Counted from the stretch's first letter, positions 25,996 through 35,543 are shown. The stretch is DNA of 64,000 bases from Caldilineaceae bacterium (GCA_026645575.1 JAPKMW010000019.1:62001-126000); one strand, 5' to 3'. Notes: generated from the sequence alone by a model not told the origin. A program made the numbers and translations.

Positions 25996-26688
25996 ATGAG
26001 CCAGGTCAGAATTCTCGTTGTCGATGACGAACCGGCGATCCGCGATACAGTGCGCGCCTATATGGAAGCGGAAGGATACACCGTGCAAACGGCCGGTGAT
26101 GGGCTTGGCGCGCTCAAATTGGCCCGCACCTTTGAGCCTACAATCATGATCCTTGACATTCTGCTGCCGGGCTTGGATGGCATTGCCGTGTTACAACGGC
26201 TCCGTCAGGAATCGCAGGTTTATGTCTTGCTGCTAACGGCTAAAACTCACGAGACCGATAAGGTCGTTGGCTTAACGCTAGGCGCTGACGACTATGTGAC
26301 CAAACCCTTTAGCCCACGCGAACTGGTGGCGCGTGTCAAAGCGCTTTTGCGGCGCGGCCGTGGCGACGGTAAGGGCGCAGCCATCCTGCTCTTCCGCCGT
26401 CTGCGCATCGATCCGCAAGCGCGCTGCCTTTGGAAAGATGAAAAACTCATCGAATTGACGCCCTTTGAGTTTGACCTACTCTATGCATTGGCCCGCCATC
26501 ATGGGCGCGTACTTAGTCGCGACCAATTGATCGAACAGGTGTGGGGCTATGATTATTATGGGGATGACCGGGTAGTGGATGTCCACATCGGACACATTCG
26601 CAAAAAAGTGGAAGATGATGTGGCCAACCCTACGCTGATCGCCACGGCGCGCGGCGCCGGTTATCGCTTTGCAGATGATCCCGTATGA
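25996..26688 (+). CDS. OmpR/PhoB-family response regulator
   Basis: The start chosen is ATG 25,996, preceded by CGAAGGGA; the frame continues 27 codons upstream without a better site. The 230-residue protein has a receiver domain (acidic pair in VVDDEPAIRD, phospho-acceptor Asp in MILDILLPGLDG near 53, Lys in DYVTKPF near 103) and a winged-helix DNA-binding domain (ELTPFEFDLLYALARH, GYDYYGDDRVVDVHIGHIRKK). Its partner histidine kinase overlaps by 4 bp (ATGA). Target genes are unknown; the flanking ABC importer or hflKC are candidates by position only. Confidence 0.95.
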   Translation: MSQVRILVVDDEPAIRDTVRAYMEAEGYTVQTAGDGLGALKLARTFEPTIMILDILLPGLDGIAVLQRLRQESQVYVLLLTAKTHETDKVVGLTLGADDYVTKPFSPRELVARVKALLRRGRGDGKGAAILLFRRLRIDPQARCLWKDEKLIELTPFEFDLLYALARHHGRVLSRDQLIEQVWGYDYYGDDRVVDVHIGHIRKKVEDDVANPTLIATARGAGYRFADDPV

Positions 26689-27797
26689 AACTGATCAACA
26701 CGATCCAGCAGCGGGTTGGCTGGAAACTCTTTCTCTCTTATCTGGTGATCATTCTAGTTGTCGTTGTGGTCCTTGACACGATTTCCGAGTTGCGTGCCGC
26801 CACTTTCTTTGAACAGCGTTTCGCCCAGTTGCCAGCCTCCTTACGCGCTGATCCAGCACTCATTGCGGCGATGCTTGACAGCTTCCAGGTCGCCATCAAT
26901 CAATCGCTGGCTATCGGTAGCGTCGCGGCCATTTTGGTGGCGGCGCTCCTCAGTCTCTTCGCCGTCCGCCGCATCGTGCGCCCCATCCAGGTGATGATGC
27001 AGGCCAGCCGGCGCATTGCTCGTGGCGACTACCACCACCGTATCGATCTGCCAGGCCAAGATGAACTAAGCATGTTGGCGCAACACTTTAATCAGATGAG
27101 CGAGACCCTGGAGCGCACCGAAGAGCGCCGGGTCGAGGGGATTGGCGACCTAGCCCACGAATTGCGCACCCCACTCAGCAGCATCAAAAGTATGATGGAA
27201 GGGTTGGTTGATGGTGTGTTGAGCGCCGAGCCAGCTACTTTTCTGCGCGTCCAGCGCGAAGTTGCCCGCTTGCAACGGTTGGTGCATGATCTAGAGGAAC
27301 TTTCGCGGATCGAGGCCGGCCAGATTCTACTCGATCTACGCCAGGTCAACATCAATGAAGTGATCCAAGCCGCTGCTGACCGCCTGCAACCACAATTTGA
27401 GGACAAAGAAGTCCAGCTACAACTCGATCTGGCGCCCGCCCCGCTACATGGCTGGCTCGATACCGGTCGTATCTTGCAAGTGCTGCTCAACTTGATGGGC
27501 AATGCCCTGCAATATACGCCATCCGGGGGCAGCGTGACGGTGCATCTCCAACGGCAGGCGGGAGAGGTTGCTGTCACTGTGCGCGACAGTGGCATTGGCA
27601 TTGCCAGCGAGCATCTCCCCTACTTATTTGAACGTTTCTACCGGGTTGATCGCGCGCGGGGCACCGGCAATGGAAGCGGCGTCGGCCTGACTATTGCGCG
27701 TCACCTAGTGGAAGCCCACCATGGACGGATTTGGGCCGCTAGCCCTGGTTTGGGCCTGGGTAGCGCTTTTACCTTTACCCTTCCTTTGCTTGACTAA
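26685..27797 (+). CDS. Membrane sensor histidine kinase with HAMP domain
   Basis: The 370-residue kinase has a helix near 14-32, a short ~50-residue outer loop, a second helix near 70-95, HAMP at about 96-150, the H-box HELRTPLSSIKS near 163 (phospho-His in the first position), N-box NLMGNALQYTP near 270, G1 DSGIGIASEHLPYLFERF and G2 GNGSGVGLTIARH. The sensory loop is small, which suits a membrane or envelope stimulus. ATG 26,685 overlaps the regulator stop, so the pair is one translational unit. Confidence 0.95.
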   Translation: MKLINTIQQRVGWKLFLSYLVIILVVVVVLDTISELRAATFFEQRFAQLPASLRADPALIAAMLDSFQVAINQSLAIGSVAAILVAALLSLFAVRRIVRPIQVMMQASRRIARGDYHHRIDLPGQDELSMLAQHFNQMSETLERTEERRVEGIGDLAHELRTPLSSIKSMMEGLVDGVLSAEPATFLRVQREVARLQRLVHDLEELSRIEAGQILLDLRQVNINEVIQAAADRLQPQFEDKEVQLQLDLAPAPLHGWLDTGRILQVLLNLMGNALQYTPSGGSVTVHLQRQAGEVAVTVRDSGIGIASEHLPYLFERFYRVDRARGTGNGSGVGLTIARHLVEAHHGRIWAASPGLGLGSAFTFTLPLLD

Positions 27798-27996
27798 CCA
27801 GCGCTTTTCTTCATCAAATCTTCACACTATCTTCAAACGCCCGTTGTAAAGCTCAGCTACACTCAGCGTGATCGAGGGGAAGCGGCCAGAGTCAAGCAAA
27901 CTTCTGACCAATGACTTCCTCGCAACCCACAACAAATGTTACACAGTTCAGGTCTATGCAATTCATGCTTGCTGTCACGCGATGTAAGGAGCTGCC

Positions 27997-29160
27997 TTGC
28001 CGGAGTATTGGATTGACGATCTTGAATTCACAACCATTCTCTTTGTGATTACTGTGGTCGGCCTGGCTGTGTTGGTGGTAAGCAAACTCTTTCCCGCCTA
28101 TCCGCAAATTAAGGAGCCAACAATGAGACGAGTAAATGGACCGAATGAACCCGGAGCGAGCGATGCTCTCGACCTGGAAAGGATCTTCCAGTCGCTGCGC
28201 GACTGGTTGTCTGCCCGCCTGATCTGGGTCGTGGGGATCGGCGTGCTGGGGCTATGGCTGCTCTCCGGCGTCTACACGGTGGGGCCAGGCGAGCGGGGCC
28301 TGGTGCTGACCTTTGGCCGGTTGACCAGTCAAAGCGAATCCGGGTTGCACTACCGCTTCCCGTCGCCCATCCAATCCCACTTTATCGTAGACACGGCGCA
28401 GGTGCGCACGGCCGAAGTCGGCTACCGTACTGACGGAAGCAGCCAAAGTGTGGTGTTGGAAGAGGCGCAGATGCTCACCGGCGATGAGAATATGGTGATG
28501 GTGCAACTCTTCATCCAGTATCTGGTGCAAGACCCGGTGGCCTATCTCTTTGCTGTAAAAAACGCCGAAGAGGTGTTGAGTGACTCGGCCGAGATCGCGT
28601 TGCGCTCTGCCGTTGGGCAGAACACGATTGACTTTACCATGACCGAGGGGCGAGTGCAGGCACAGGAACAGGTGCGGTCGCTCCTCCAAGCGCTGCTCGA
28701 CCAATACCGCACTGGCCTACTGGTCACCGAGGCTCGGTTGTTGGCCGTGGACCCGCCGACGGACGTGCGCGATGCCTTCCACGATGTAGTGCGCGCCTTT
28801 GAAGATCGAGAGCGGCTGGTCAAGGAAGCCGAAGGCTACGCCGAGCAGGTCGTGCCGGCGGCGCGCGGCGAGGCAGCCCAAATGGTGTTGGAGGCCGAAG
28901 CCTACCGCGAGCAGCGCATGATCCGGGCGGAAGGCGACGCTGCTCGTTTCCTGACCCTCTTGGCGGAATACGACAAGTCGCCGGAAGTGATGCGCGAGCG
29001 GCTGTACCTCGAAAGCATCGAACGGGTCCTATCCGGCGCCGATATCTTTGTGCTGGAAACCGGTAGCGGCGGCGTCTTGCCATTCTTAGGGTTGACCGAT
29101 CAAGCCCCGGTTGCGCCACCGCCGCTTGCTGTGCCCATTGAACCGACACCGGCCCCGTAA
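27997..29160 (+). CDS. hflK: HflK-like SPFH/band-7 membrane protein
   Basis: The SPFH core (about residue 85-330) begins after a helix LIWVVGIGVLGLWLLSG and contains YTVGPGERGLVLTFGR, VRTAEVGYRTDG, SAVGQNTIDF and a long charged coiled coil (YAEQVVPAARGEAAQMVLEAEAYR). With HflC it forms the large membrane cage that regulates FtsH. Two starts have good sites: TTG 27,997 behind AAGGAG, and ATG 28,123 also behind AAGGAG. The longer form adds a second hydrophobic helix (TTILFVITVVGLAVLVV). The Pro-rich C-terminus is typical. A palindromic element lies between this gene and hflC. Confidence 0.88.
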   Translation: MPEYWIDDLEFTTILFVITVVGLAVLVVSKLFPAYPQIKEPTMRRVNGPNEPGASDALDLERIFQSLRDWLSARLIWVVGIGVLGLWLLSGVYTVGPGERGLVLTFGRLTSQSESGLHYRFPSPIQSHFIVDTAQVRTAEVGYRTDGSSQSVVLEEAQMLTGDENMVMVQLFIQYLVQDPVAYLFAVKNAEEVLSDSAEIALRSAVGQNTIDFTMTEGRVQAQEQVRSLLQALLDQYRTGLLVTEARLLAVDPPTDVRDAFHDVVRAFEDRERLVKEAEGYAEQVVPAARGEAAQMVLEAEAYREQRMIRAEGDAARFLTLLAEYDKSPEVMRERLYLESIERVLSGADIFVLETGSGGVLPFLGLTDQAPVAPPPLAVPIEPTPAP

Positions 29161-29173
29161 TTGTCCATTAACA

Positions 29174-29313
29174 TAACTGCTCAGGTGCGTGGCACTGGTC
29201 GGGTGTAGCGGATTGATCCAATCAGTCTTTGACCAGTGCCGTGTCGGCGAGCGTTCGACTGAACTCACGCCGAAGTCTCACGTCGAGCTGCGCACCTGAG
29301 GCTAAGTAAGTTA
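29174..29313. repeat. Palindromic element A, copy 2, carrying a 49-bp nested insertion
   Basis: The outer arms match copy 1 at 25,764-25,853 almost exactly. Between CCAGTGCC and GCGCACCTGAGG there is an extra 49 bp (29,241-29,289) that begins GTGTCGGCGAGCGTTCG and has its own TCGGCG...CGCCGA arms. One palindromic element thus seems to have inserted into another. It lies inside the hflK-hflC intergenic gap. Confidence 0.8.
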
Positions 29314-29340
29314 CCCATTAACAAGGTAAGGAGTAAACCC

Positions 29341-30234
29341 ATGATGAGATTCATTGTCAGCGGCGTATTGGCTGTATTGGTCTTCGCCGCCTTGCAGTCG
29401 ATGTATATTGTTAGCGAGTGGCAGCAAGGCTTGGTCTTTCAGTTTGGCGATCCGGTGCGGGTGGTGCGCGAACCAGGTCTCTACTTTAAGACGCCCCTCG
29501 TCCACGACCTGGTCATGCTGGATAAGCGCGTCCTGGGTACCCAACCCCAGAGCGCCGAGTATCTGACGCTGGACAAGAAACGGCTACTGGTGGACCACGT
29601 CTCGCGCTGGCAAATCACCGATCCATTGTTGTTCTACCGCACTGTGCGCAGCGAAACCGGCGCGATGGCCCGGCTCGATCAGGTCATTGCCGGTCGGCTG
29701 CGCGAGGAGATCGCCAAGCACAATTTTATTGACATTGTGCGAGCGAAGCGTGAGCAAATTATGGCGACAGTGACCGAAGGCGTGCTGGGTTCGGCCACAT
29801 CGTTTGGCATTACGCTGCTGGACGTGCGCATTATGCGGGTTGACCTGCCAACCGAGGTGCAGGCCAGCGTTTTCGCCCGTATGCAGGCCGAGCGCGAGCG
29901 CATCGCCAAACGCTACCGGGCTGAGGGCGAGGAACAGGCGCTAGAAATCCGGGCGGCATCCGATAAAGAACGCGAGATCATCCTGGCTACAGCCTATGGC
30001 AAGGGCCAGGTCTTGCGGGGCGAGGGCGATGCACAGGCCGCCCTAGTAACCGCCGATGCCTTTGGTCAGGACTTGGAGTTTTATGGCCTGGTGCGCCGGC
30101 TTCAGGTCTATGAGACGATTTTGGCCGAGGGGTCAACGATCATGTTGCCACCAGACTCAGATCTGCTGCGCTATCTTGAGTCACCGACCTTTGTGCCACC
30201 CGCCAACGTAGCCGCGGCAGCCGCCAGCGAGTGA
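29341..30234 (+). CDS. hflC: HflC-like SPFH/band-7 membrane protein
   Basis: The 297-residue protein has an N-terminal helix (IVSGVLAVLVFAALQSMYIV), then the SPFH domain: VSEWQQGLVFQFGDPVRVVREPGLYFK near 23, LTLDKKRLLVDHVSRWQITDP near 78, GITLLDVRIMRVDLP near 155, and a coiled coil with RMQAERERIAKRYRAEGEE and YGKGQVLRGEGDA typical of HflC. It is the partner of HflK in the FtsH-regulating complex. AAGGAG precedes ATG 29,341. Confidence 0.93.
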   Translation: MMRFIVSGVLAVLVFAALQSMYIVSEWQQGLVFQFGDPVRVVREPGLYFKTPLVHDLVMLDKRVLGTQPQSAEYLTLDKKRLLVDHVSRWQITDPLLFYRTVRSETGAMARLDQVIAGRLREEIAKHNFIDIVRAKREQIMATVTEGVLGSATSFGITLLDVRIMRVDLPTEVQASVFARMQAERERIAKRYRAEGEEQALEIRAASDKEREIILATAYGKGQVLRGEGDAQAALVTADAFGQDLEFYGLVRRLQVYETILAEGSTIMLPPDSDLLRYLESPTFVPPANVAAAAASE

Positions 30235-30994
30235 TCGCTTGCGGGGAAATCCTATCACGCGCTAATAAACCCGCGTTGAGGGACTGAAGCATACTCAGTA
30301 GAGTGCAACGTAACCCAAGTGAGATGAATTGACGCTGGACTACGCGACCAAACGACTGCGGACTACGAATACGTTGTCAACCGATCCAGAAAAGTTTTGT
30401 CTAGCGCCCAGGGGGTCCCCACCTCTGGGCGTCATACGTTTTCGCGTAGCTGTTCTACGTCGCACTCCTCTACTGCTGTTGCCGTCGCGCTAATGCCCCG
30501 GCAATTCCATAACCTTGCAGAATTGTACAATCATTTGCAATAATTATTCATGGTAGTATAGCATAGACAACCCTTCTAAACCCAGTATGATAGTAGCAAA
30601 CAGAAGATAGAAAGACAAGAGTCATTGATGAAAACAAATAGTAACAACAGGAAGCTGCTTTTCTGGTCTCACCGCTGGCGGCCGCATTTGGCGAGATGCC
30701 CCACGCCCAGCCCAGTCTGGCCTTTCTCTTGCGAGCCGGTGCGTTTTTGGCGTTTTTGAGTGGTTTGTATATTTTGGTTTGTGAGCAGAAGGAATGACGA
30801 TGCTCCAGTAGCTGTGGGCTGGTGTGCAGGCAATTGCGGGCTGATTGCGAACAACAAAATAGTTTAACTGTCTGAATTCTCGTTGAGCTATTAAGGTAAC
30901 GGTTGCTGAAGAATTGCACAACTAAGGATAAATTAGTATAAGATTTCATTTATATTCTGTAAGATAAGCAATTCCTTAAAATAGAGGTGAAATC
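30235..30994. other. 760-bp region without a convincing gene
   Basis: A short hairpin (CGCCCAG 30,405-30,411 with CTGGGCG 30,425-30,431) may end the hflKC transcript. GACGCTGGACTACGCGAC at 30,331-30,348 recurs inverted with one mismatch at 50,800-50,817. The stretch 30,600-30,950 has AT-rich flanks around a GC-richer core near 30,670-30,750; minus-strand ORFs there overlap in two frames and resemble nothing I recognise. A relic gene or structured RNA is possible. Confidence 0.5.
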
Positions 30995-31789
30995 ATGGAC
31001 AATCAAGAGATCGACATTGTGTTGCAAAACCAATCGCTGAAGTTTGAATTCGCCCTGCGCAATCTCGATCTGACCGAGGTGTTTTGCTACACGCCCGATG
31101 ATCTGGTGCGGGAAAATCGGGCGTTGGCTCACCTGTTGGATTGGGTACAAAAATACACTGAATATCGCGACCGCCTTCGCATGGAGCGGGAAGGCTATCT
31201 GTTCCCGCCCATCGACCCTGGCATTTCTCCGGAGAATGATTGGTATCGCTTTAAAGAGTGGATCCACGGCCGGCCCCTGCGCACGAAGCTCAAAGAGCAA
31301 CTGCTCCGCGACTACACGCCCCAAAGCCCGGAACAGTTGACCGACGAAGCGATCGCGTTGGAGGTAGAAACATTGCTCGATCTGTTCGCCGCGATCTCTG
31401 TCCAGGTGGATCTACAGGGGGAACTGCCGCCCCGGCTGCTCTATGCGTATCTGCTGGAACGGCTGGAAACTGATCTCGATATTCTGGTCGACGGCATGTG
31501 GCATATTGATGGCTGTAGCGGCTATTGCCCCGGTTGTTTTCAACGACCGTGGTGTGAATTCGGCAGCCGCTCTTGCTGGCGCGAGGATGAAGAAGCGGGC
31601 AAAATGGTGTTGATCGAGCTGACTCAGCAATATGTCTCCGCAAGTCCGGCTTCGTTATCGTTGCTACAGAAATACCAGGCCGAAGAAGATCGCGCATCCG
31701 CCGAATTTAAGCAGAATTACAAGAATGGGGATAACCCGATTGATCCCTGGCCCTTTGCTGACGACGATGATTCTCGGATTCCTTTCTGA
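30995..31789 (+). CDS. Hypothetical protein with a C-terminal Cys cluster
   Basis: The 264-residue product is not recognised. It is acidic and largely helical (TEYRDRLRMEREG, LLDLFAAISVQ, YAYLLERLETDLD). Near 168-192 it has a compact Cys motif, DGCSGYCPGCFQRPWCEFGSRSCW, with five Cys that could bind zinc or an iron-sulphur cluster. The last 20 residues are acidic (FADDDDS). AGAGGTG precedes ATG 30,995. It stands alone after a long non-coding gap. Confidence 0.8.
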   Translation: MDNQEIDIVLQNQSLKFEFALRNLDLTEVFCYTPDDLVRENRALAHLLDWVQKYTEYRDRLRMEREGYLFPPIDPGISPENDWYRFKEWIHGRPLRTKLKEQLLRDYTPQSPEQLTDEAIALEVETLLDLFAAISVQVDLQGELPPRLLYAYLLERLETDLDILVDGMWHIDGCSGYCPGCFQRPWCEFGSRSCWREDEEAGKMVLIELTQQYVSASPASLSLLQKYQAEEDRASAEFKQNYKNGDNPIDPWPFADDDDSRIPF

Positions 31790-31913
31790 GGATACGGCCT
31801 ATGGGACTTCCAACCTAGTTCGACCATGGGGCAATCGTCCTGTCCGCTGATGAACTGCCAGGCCATGACAGGCGTGACCATGGGGTGCCCGTACGATGCC
31901 TCAAGCGCCGCGC

Positions 31914-32858
31914 CTAATCGATGGTCAAGCCATTGGCCTCCCGCAGCCGTTCTACATCACGCTGCGGGGGCAGACCAAAAAGTCGTTTGTACTCGCGATT
32001 GAAGTGTGAGGCGTCGTTGTAACCCACACGGAAGGCGGCGCTGACCGCATCCAACTGCTCGCCCAATATCAAGCGCCGCGCCTCCTGCAGGCGGATCTGC
32101 TTCTGAAATTGCAGCGGACTTAGCGCCGTAACAGCCTTGAAGTGATGGTGAAAACCGGAAACGCTCATGCCCAGATCGTGTGCCAACTGCTCAACCCGCA
32201 GCGGTTGGTCGAATTCCCGCCGCAGTCGCTCCACCGCTTTGGTAATGTGTGATCGGTTGTCACCCTGCACGGTCAGGTGACGCAGCCGCGCGCCCTGTTC
32301 ACCCGTCAGCAACCGATACACAATCTCGCGTTTGACCAGCGGTCCCAGCGCCGACGCCTCGGTTGGGCAATCGATAAGCCGCACAAGCCGCACGACTGCA
32401 TCCAGCAACTCTCCGTCCAGTGGGCTGACAGCAATGGCGCGCACATCCTTTTGATTGGGCGACCCTATGTATCCGCTATCGAGAATGGCTGAACTGATGA
32501 GCGCAGGCGACAGATCCAAACGCAAGCTGAGATAGGGCTTGGCCGGCGATGCCTCCAAAACGTGACTGACGCGCGGCAGATCAACCGTGGTGAGCAGATA
32601 GTGATAGGGGTCATAGCGATACCGGTAGCCGCCCTGCAGAATTTCTTTACTGCCCTGGGCAATCACACAAAAGGATGGCTCGGTCACGCCATGGATCGGT
32701 CCCTGCGGTTCGCAAAGTCGGAAGAGATGCAGCCCTGCCAGCGGCTCCACCGCAAATCCACTGCGCGTGATCCGCTCGGTACGCTCAAGCAATTCGGTGC
32801 GATTGGATTGCATACGCAGCAATTCACGATTGGCAGCAATGTCAGTGATTTTGTCCAT
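31914..32858 (-). CDS. AraC family regulator (YqhC-like, AraC_N domain)
   Basis: The 314-residue protein has the N-terminal AraC_N domain (GLHLFRLCEPQGPIHGVTEPSFCVIAQGSKEIL, YDPYHYLLTTVDLP) and two HTH units at the C-terminus (VEQLAHDLGMSVSGFHHHFKAVT and AAFRVGYNDASHFNREYKRLFG). ATG 32,858 is chosen because GTGGAG lies 6 nt upstream; a GTG at 32,870 is part of that site. It is divergent from an aldo-keto reductase gene, as yqhC is near yqhD/dkgA in enterics, so it probably activates that gene in response to reactive aldehydes. Confidence 0.93.
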   Translation of the reverse strand: MDKITDIAANRELLRMQSNRTELLERTERITRSGFAVEPLAGLHLFRLCEPQGPIHGVTEPSFCVIAQGSKEILQGGYRYRYDPYHYLLTTVDLPRVSHVLEASPAKPYLSLRLDLSPALISSAILDSGYIGSPNQKDVRAIAVSPLDGELLDAVVRLVRLIDCPTEASALGPLVKREIVYRLLTGEQGARLRHLTVQGDNRSHITKAVERLRREFDQPLRVEQLAHDLGMSVSGFHHHFKAVTALSPLQFQKQIRLQEARRLILGEQLDAVSAAFRVGYNDASHFNREYKRLFGLPPQRDVERLREANGLTID

Positions 32859-32959
32859 CAAAAACTCCACCCGTATTCAAACCCATGTCAAACTTTTGCA
32901 GGATTGTTCAATCATTCTCGACAATCATCCTATCACCATCTATCGAAACGTGTCTATAA

Positions 32960-33976
<1,017 letters not shown>

Positions 33977-33983
33977 ACCATTT

Positions 33984-34064
33984 AGGACTTACGCAACACG
34001 GGCGAGCGGCCAGAGAAGTTCAACTTTTAACAAAAGTCGAACTTCTGCGTGTTGCGTAAGTCCT
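33984..34064. repeat. Nested double hairpin with TAGGACTTACGCA-type ends
   Basis: Outer arms AGGACTTACGCAACACG (33,984-34,000) and their complement (34,048-34,064) are perfect over 17 bp. Inside is a second hairpin, 34,014-34,028 with 34,032-34,046, with one mismatch. The inner part matches the design of the hairpin at 18,428-18,461. It lies between convergent genes. Confidence 0.8.
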
Positions 34065-34079
34065 ATTGATACCTGATTC

Positions 34080-34964
34080 TTAGTTGCCAGTGAACATGAG
34101 CCTGACCTTCTCTTGCGCCAAATAAATGAAGATCCCTGCATCAATGACGGCCTGAACAGCAGGCACAGTTGTGTTGGACAATGATGGGGTTGTTCCCACA
34201 CCAAAACTTTGGATAAAAAATTGTGGCGGCGGTGTGGTCGCTGACGCCACAACTGTACTCATGTGATCATAGATCGAGAGGAAGAGCCATAACAAGGTAA
34301 AAGCCCAAACCCAAAGCCCGCGTTGGCGCCAGACTGTATACATGACAACTGGCGCCAACGTTGCAATGACAATATCGCCAAAGGCAGGAAGCAACCAGGC
34401 GGCGGGGTCGGTGCCGCCTGAAAAAATGTTTTGGAGGATAGGAATGGCAATATAGCGTGGGATTTGCAAAAATGCCCACACGACGACAACGATCACCATC
34501 ACCCTCGATTTTTTGCTAACATTCGCAAGATTTGTGGGATGCCCAACCAACATCTGTTGCCACAGGATGACCAAGGCAATGGCATCAAAGCTTGCGAAGA
34601 TTGCTAACTCTAGCGCGATGGCTGACTGGTTCGCACCTAAAAACGCATGGGGTTTGACCGAAATCAGATTGAGGGCGATAGTTTCAACATGCTCTAGAAA
34701 AGAGACAGCAAACCAAATCAATGCTGCCATGCGATACCACAGCCCATCTTTCCTCCAGATGAAGAATGCAACCAGCGGCGCTGATAGCCCGATGACTAAA
34801 TCAATCAGGGCAGGATAAAGCCACTCGATAGGTTTACTGCCTGCCCAAATGCCTTGGATGGTTGCAAACGACCAAACTCTGGCAAGTTGTAGAAAAGCCC
34901 ATAGTGCGACTACAGGCAATAATCGGTTGATCACAATGGCACGTTTGCTAGGTGAATTTGACAC
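34080..34964 (-). CDS. Multi-pass membrane protein with internal duplication
   Basis: The 294-residue product is hydrophobic, with about seven or eight helices, and is not recognised. The two halves are homologous: WAFLQLARVW...EWLYPALIDLVIGLSAPLVAF...WRKDGLWY near 18-80 matches WAFLQIPRYI...AWLLPAFGDIVIATLAPVVMY...WRQRGLWV near 165-230. It starts at GTG 34,964 behind GAGGG. It is divergent from a MarR regulator across a region with a tandem operator, so it is probably repressed by it; a transporter or stress membrane protein is a guess. Confidence 0.85.
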   Translation of the reverse strand: MSNSPSKRAIVINRLLPVVALWAFLQLARVWSFATIQGIWAGSKPIEWLYPALIDLVIGLSAPLVAFFIWRKDGLWYRMAALIWFAVSFLEHVETIALNLISVKPHAFLGANQSAIALELAIFASFDAIALVILWQQMLVGHPTNLANVSKKSRVMVIVVVVWAFLQIPRYIAIPILQNIFSGGTDPAAWLLPAFGDIVIATLAPVVMYTVWRQRGLWVWAFTLLWLFLSIYDHMSTVVASATTPPPQFFIQSFGVGTTPSLSNTTVPAVQAVIDAGIFIYLAQEKVRLMFTGN

Positions 34965-34995
34965 AGGAACCCTCTTTTTGCTTTTTGCTTTTTGG

Positions 34996-35024
34996 TTGAC
35001 GGATCGCCGGAATTACGCTACACT
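34996..35024 (+). promoter_or_regulatory. Promoter of the marR-type gene
   Basis: TTGACG (34,996-35,001) and TACACT (35,019-35,024) are separated by 17 bp. The first MarR operator starts 5 nt after the -10, so it would cover the transcription start. Confidence 0.65.
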
Positions 35025-35028
35025 TTAT

Positions 35029-35066
35029 GTGACTGGTCACGCAATATATATTACGTGACCAGTCAC
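35029..35066. promoter_or_regulatory. Tandem MarR-type operator
   Basis: Two 12-bp sites, GTGACTGGTCAC (35,029-35,040) and GTGACCAGTCAC (35,055-35,066), each have perfect 5-bp half-sites and together form a larger palindrome. Their centres are 26 bp apart. They lie between the MarR gene and the divergent membrane-protein gene and follow directly on the -10, which fits autorepression plus control of the neighbour. Confidence 0.75.
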
Positions 35067-35093
35067 ATATTTGTCAAATAGCAAGGAGATGCG

Positions 35094-35543
35094 ATGCAAG
35101 GGTTTTCACAACTAGAGCGCGCTGCTTGGGGTGGATTTATTCAGGCGTGGGCACATATGAATCGGCTGGTGGAGGATGATCTACAAGCTTCTGCTCAGAT
35201 CACCCATGTCGAGTTTGAAATTTTACTGCGATTAAGTTGGGCGGAAAATCAACGGATGCGGATTCAGGATTTGGCAGCGCAGAGTTTGCTGACGCGCAGC
35301 GGAACCAGCCGTGCGTTAGCGCGTCTAGAGAAGGCCGGATTGGTGAGGCGCGAAACAGCGAACGAAGACCGCCGCGGTGCCTATGCCGTATTAACGGCAG
35401 CCGGCATGCAACGCTTTCAACAAGCGGCTGAACCGCATATTGCCTTAGTAAGGGCGAATTTTATCAATTTGTTTAGCGATGCAGAATTGCAACAAATGGC
35501 AAAGTTCTGGGAGCGGCTAAACGCCTTGCCAAAGTCAGAATGA
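35094..35543 (+). CDS. MarR family transcriptional regulator
   Basis: The 149-residue protein has the MarR winged helix: FEILLRLSWAENQRMRIQDLAAQSLLTRSGTSRALARLEKAGLVRRE near 42-88 and the wing NEDRRGAYAVLTAAG near 90. The helices around it form the dimer interface. AAGGAG precedes ATG 35,094. The tandem palindrome just upstream is its likely binding site. The ligand is unknown. Confidence 0.93.
   Translation: MQGFSQLERAAWGGFIQAWAHMNRLVEDDLQASAQITHVEFEILLRLSWAENQRMRIQDLAAQSLLTRSGTSRALARLEKAGLVRRETANEDRRGAYAVLTAAGMQRFQQAAEPHIALVRANFINLFSDAELQQMAKFWERLNALPKSE

Noticed and set aside
30548..30949. Minus-strand ORFs (up to 133 codons) in the long gap
   Set aside because: Overlapping frames of biased composition, no SD and no recognisable domain; kept only as part of the unexplained region.
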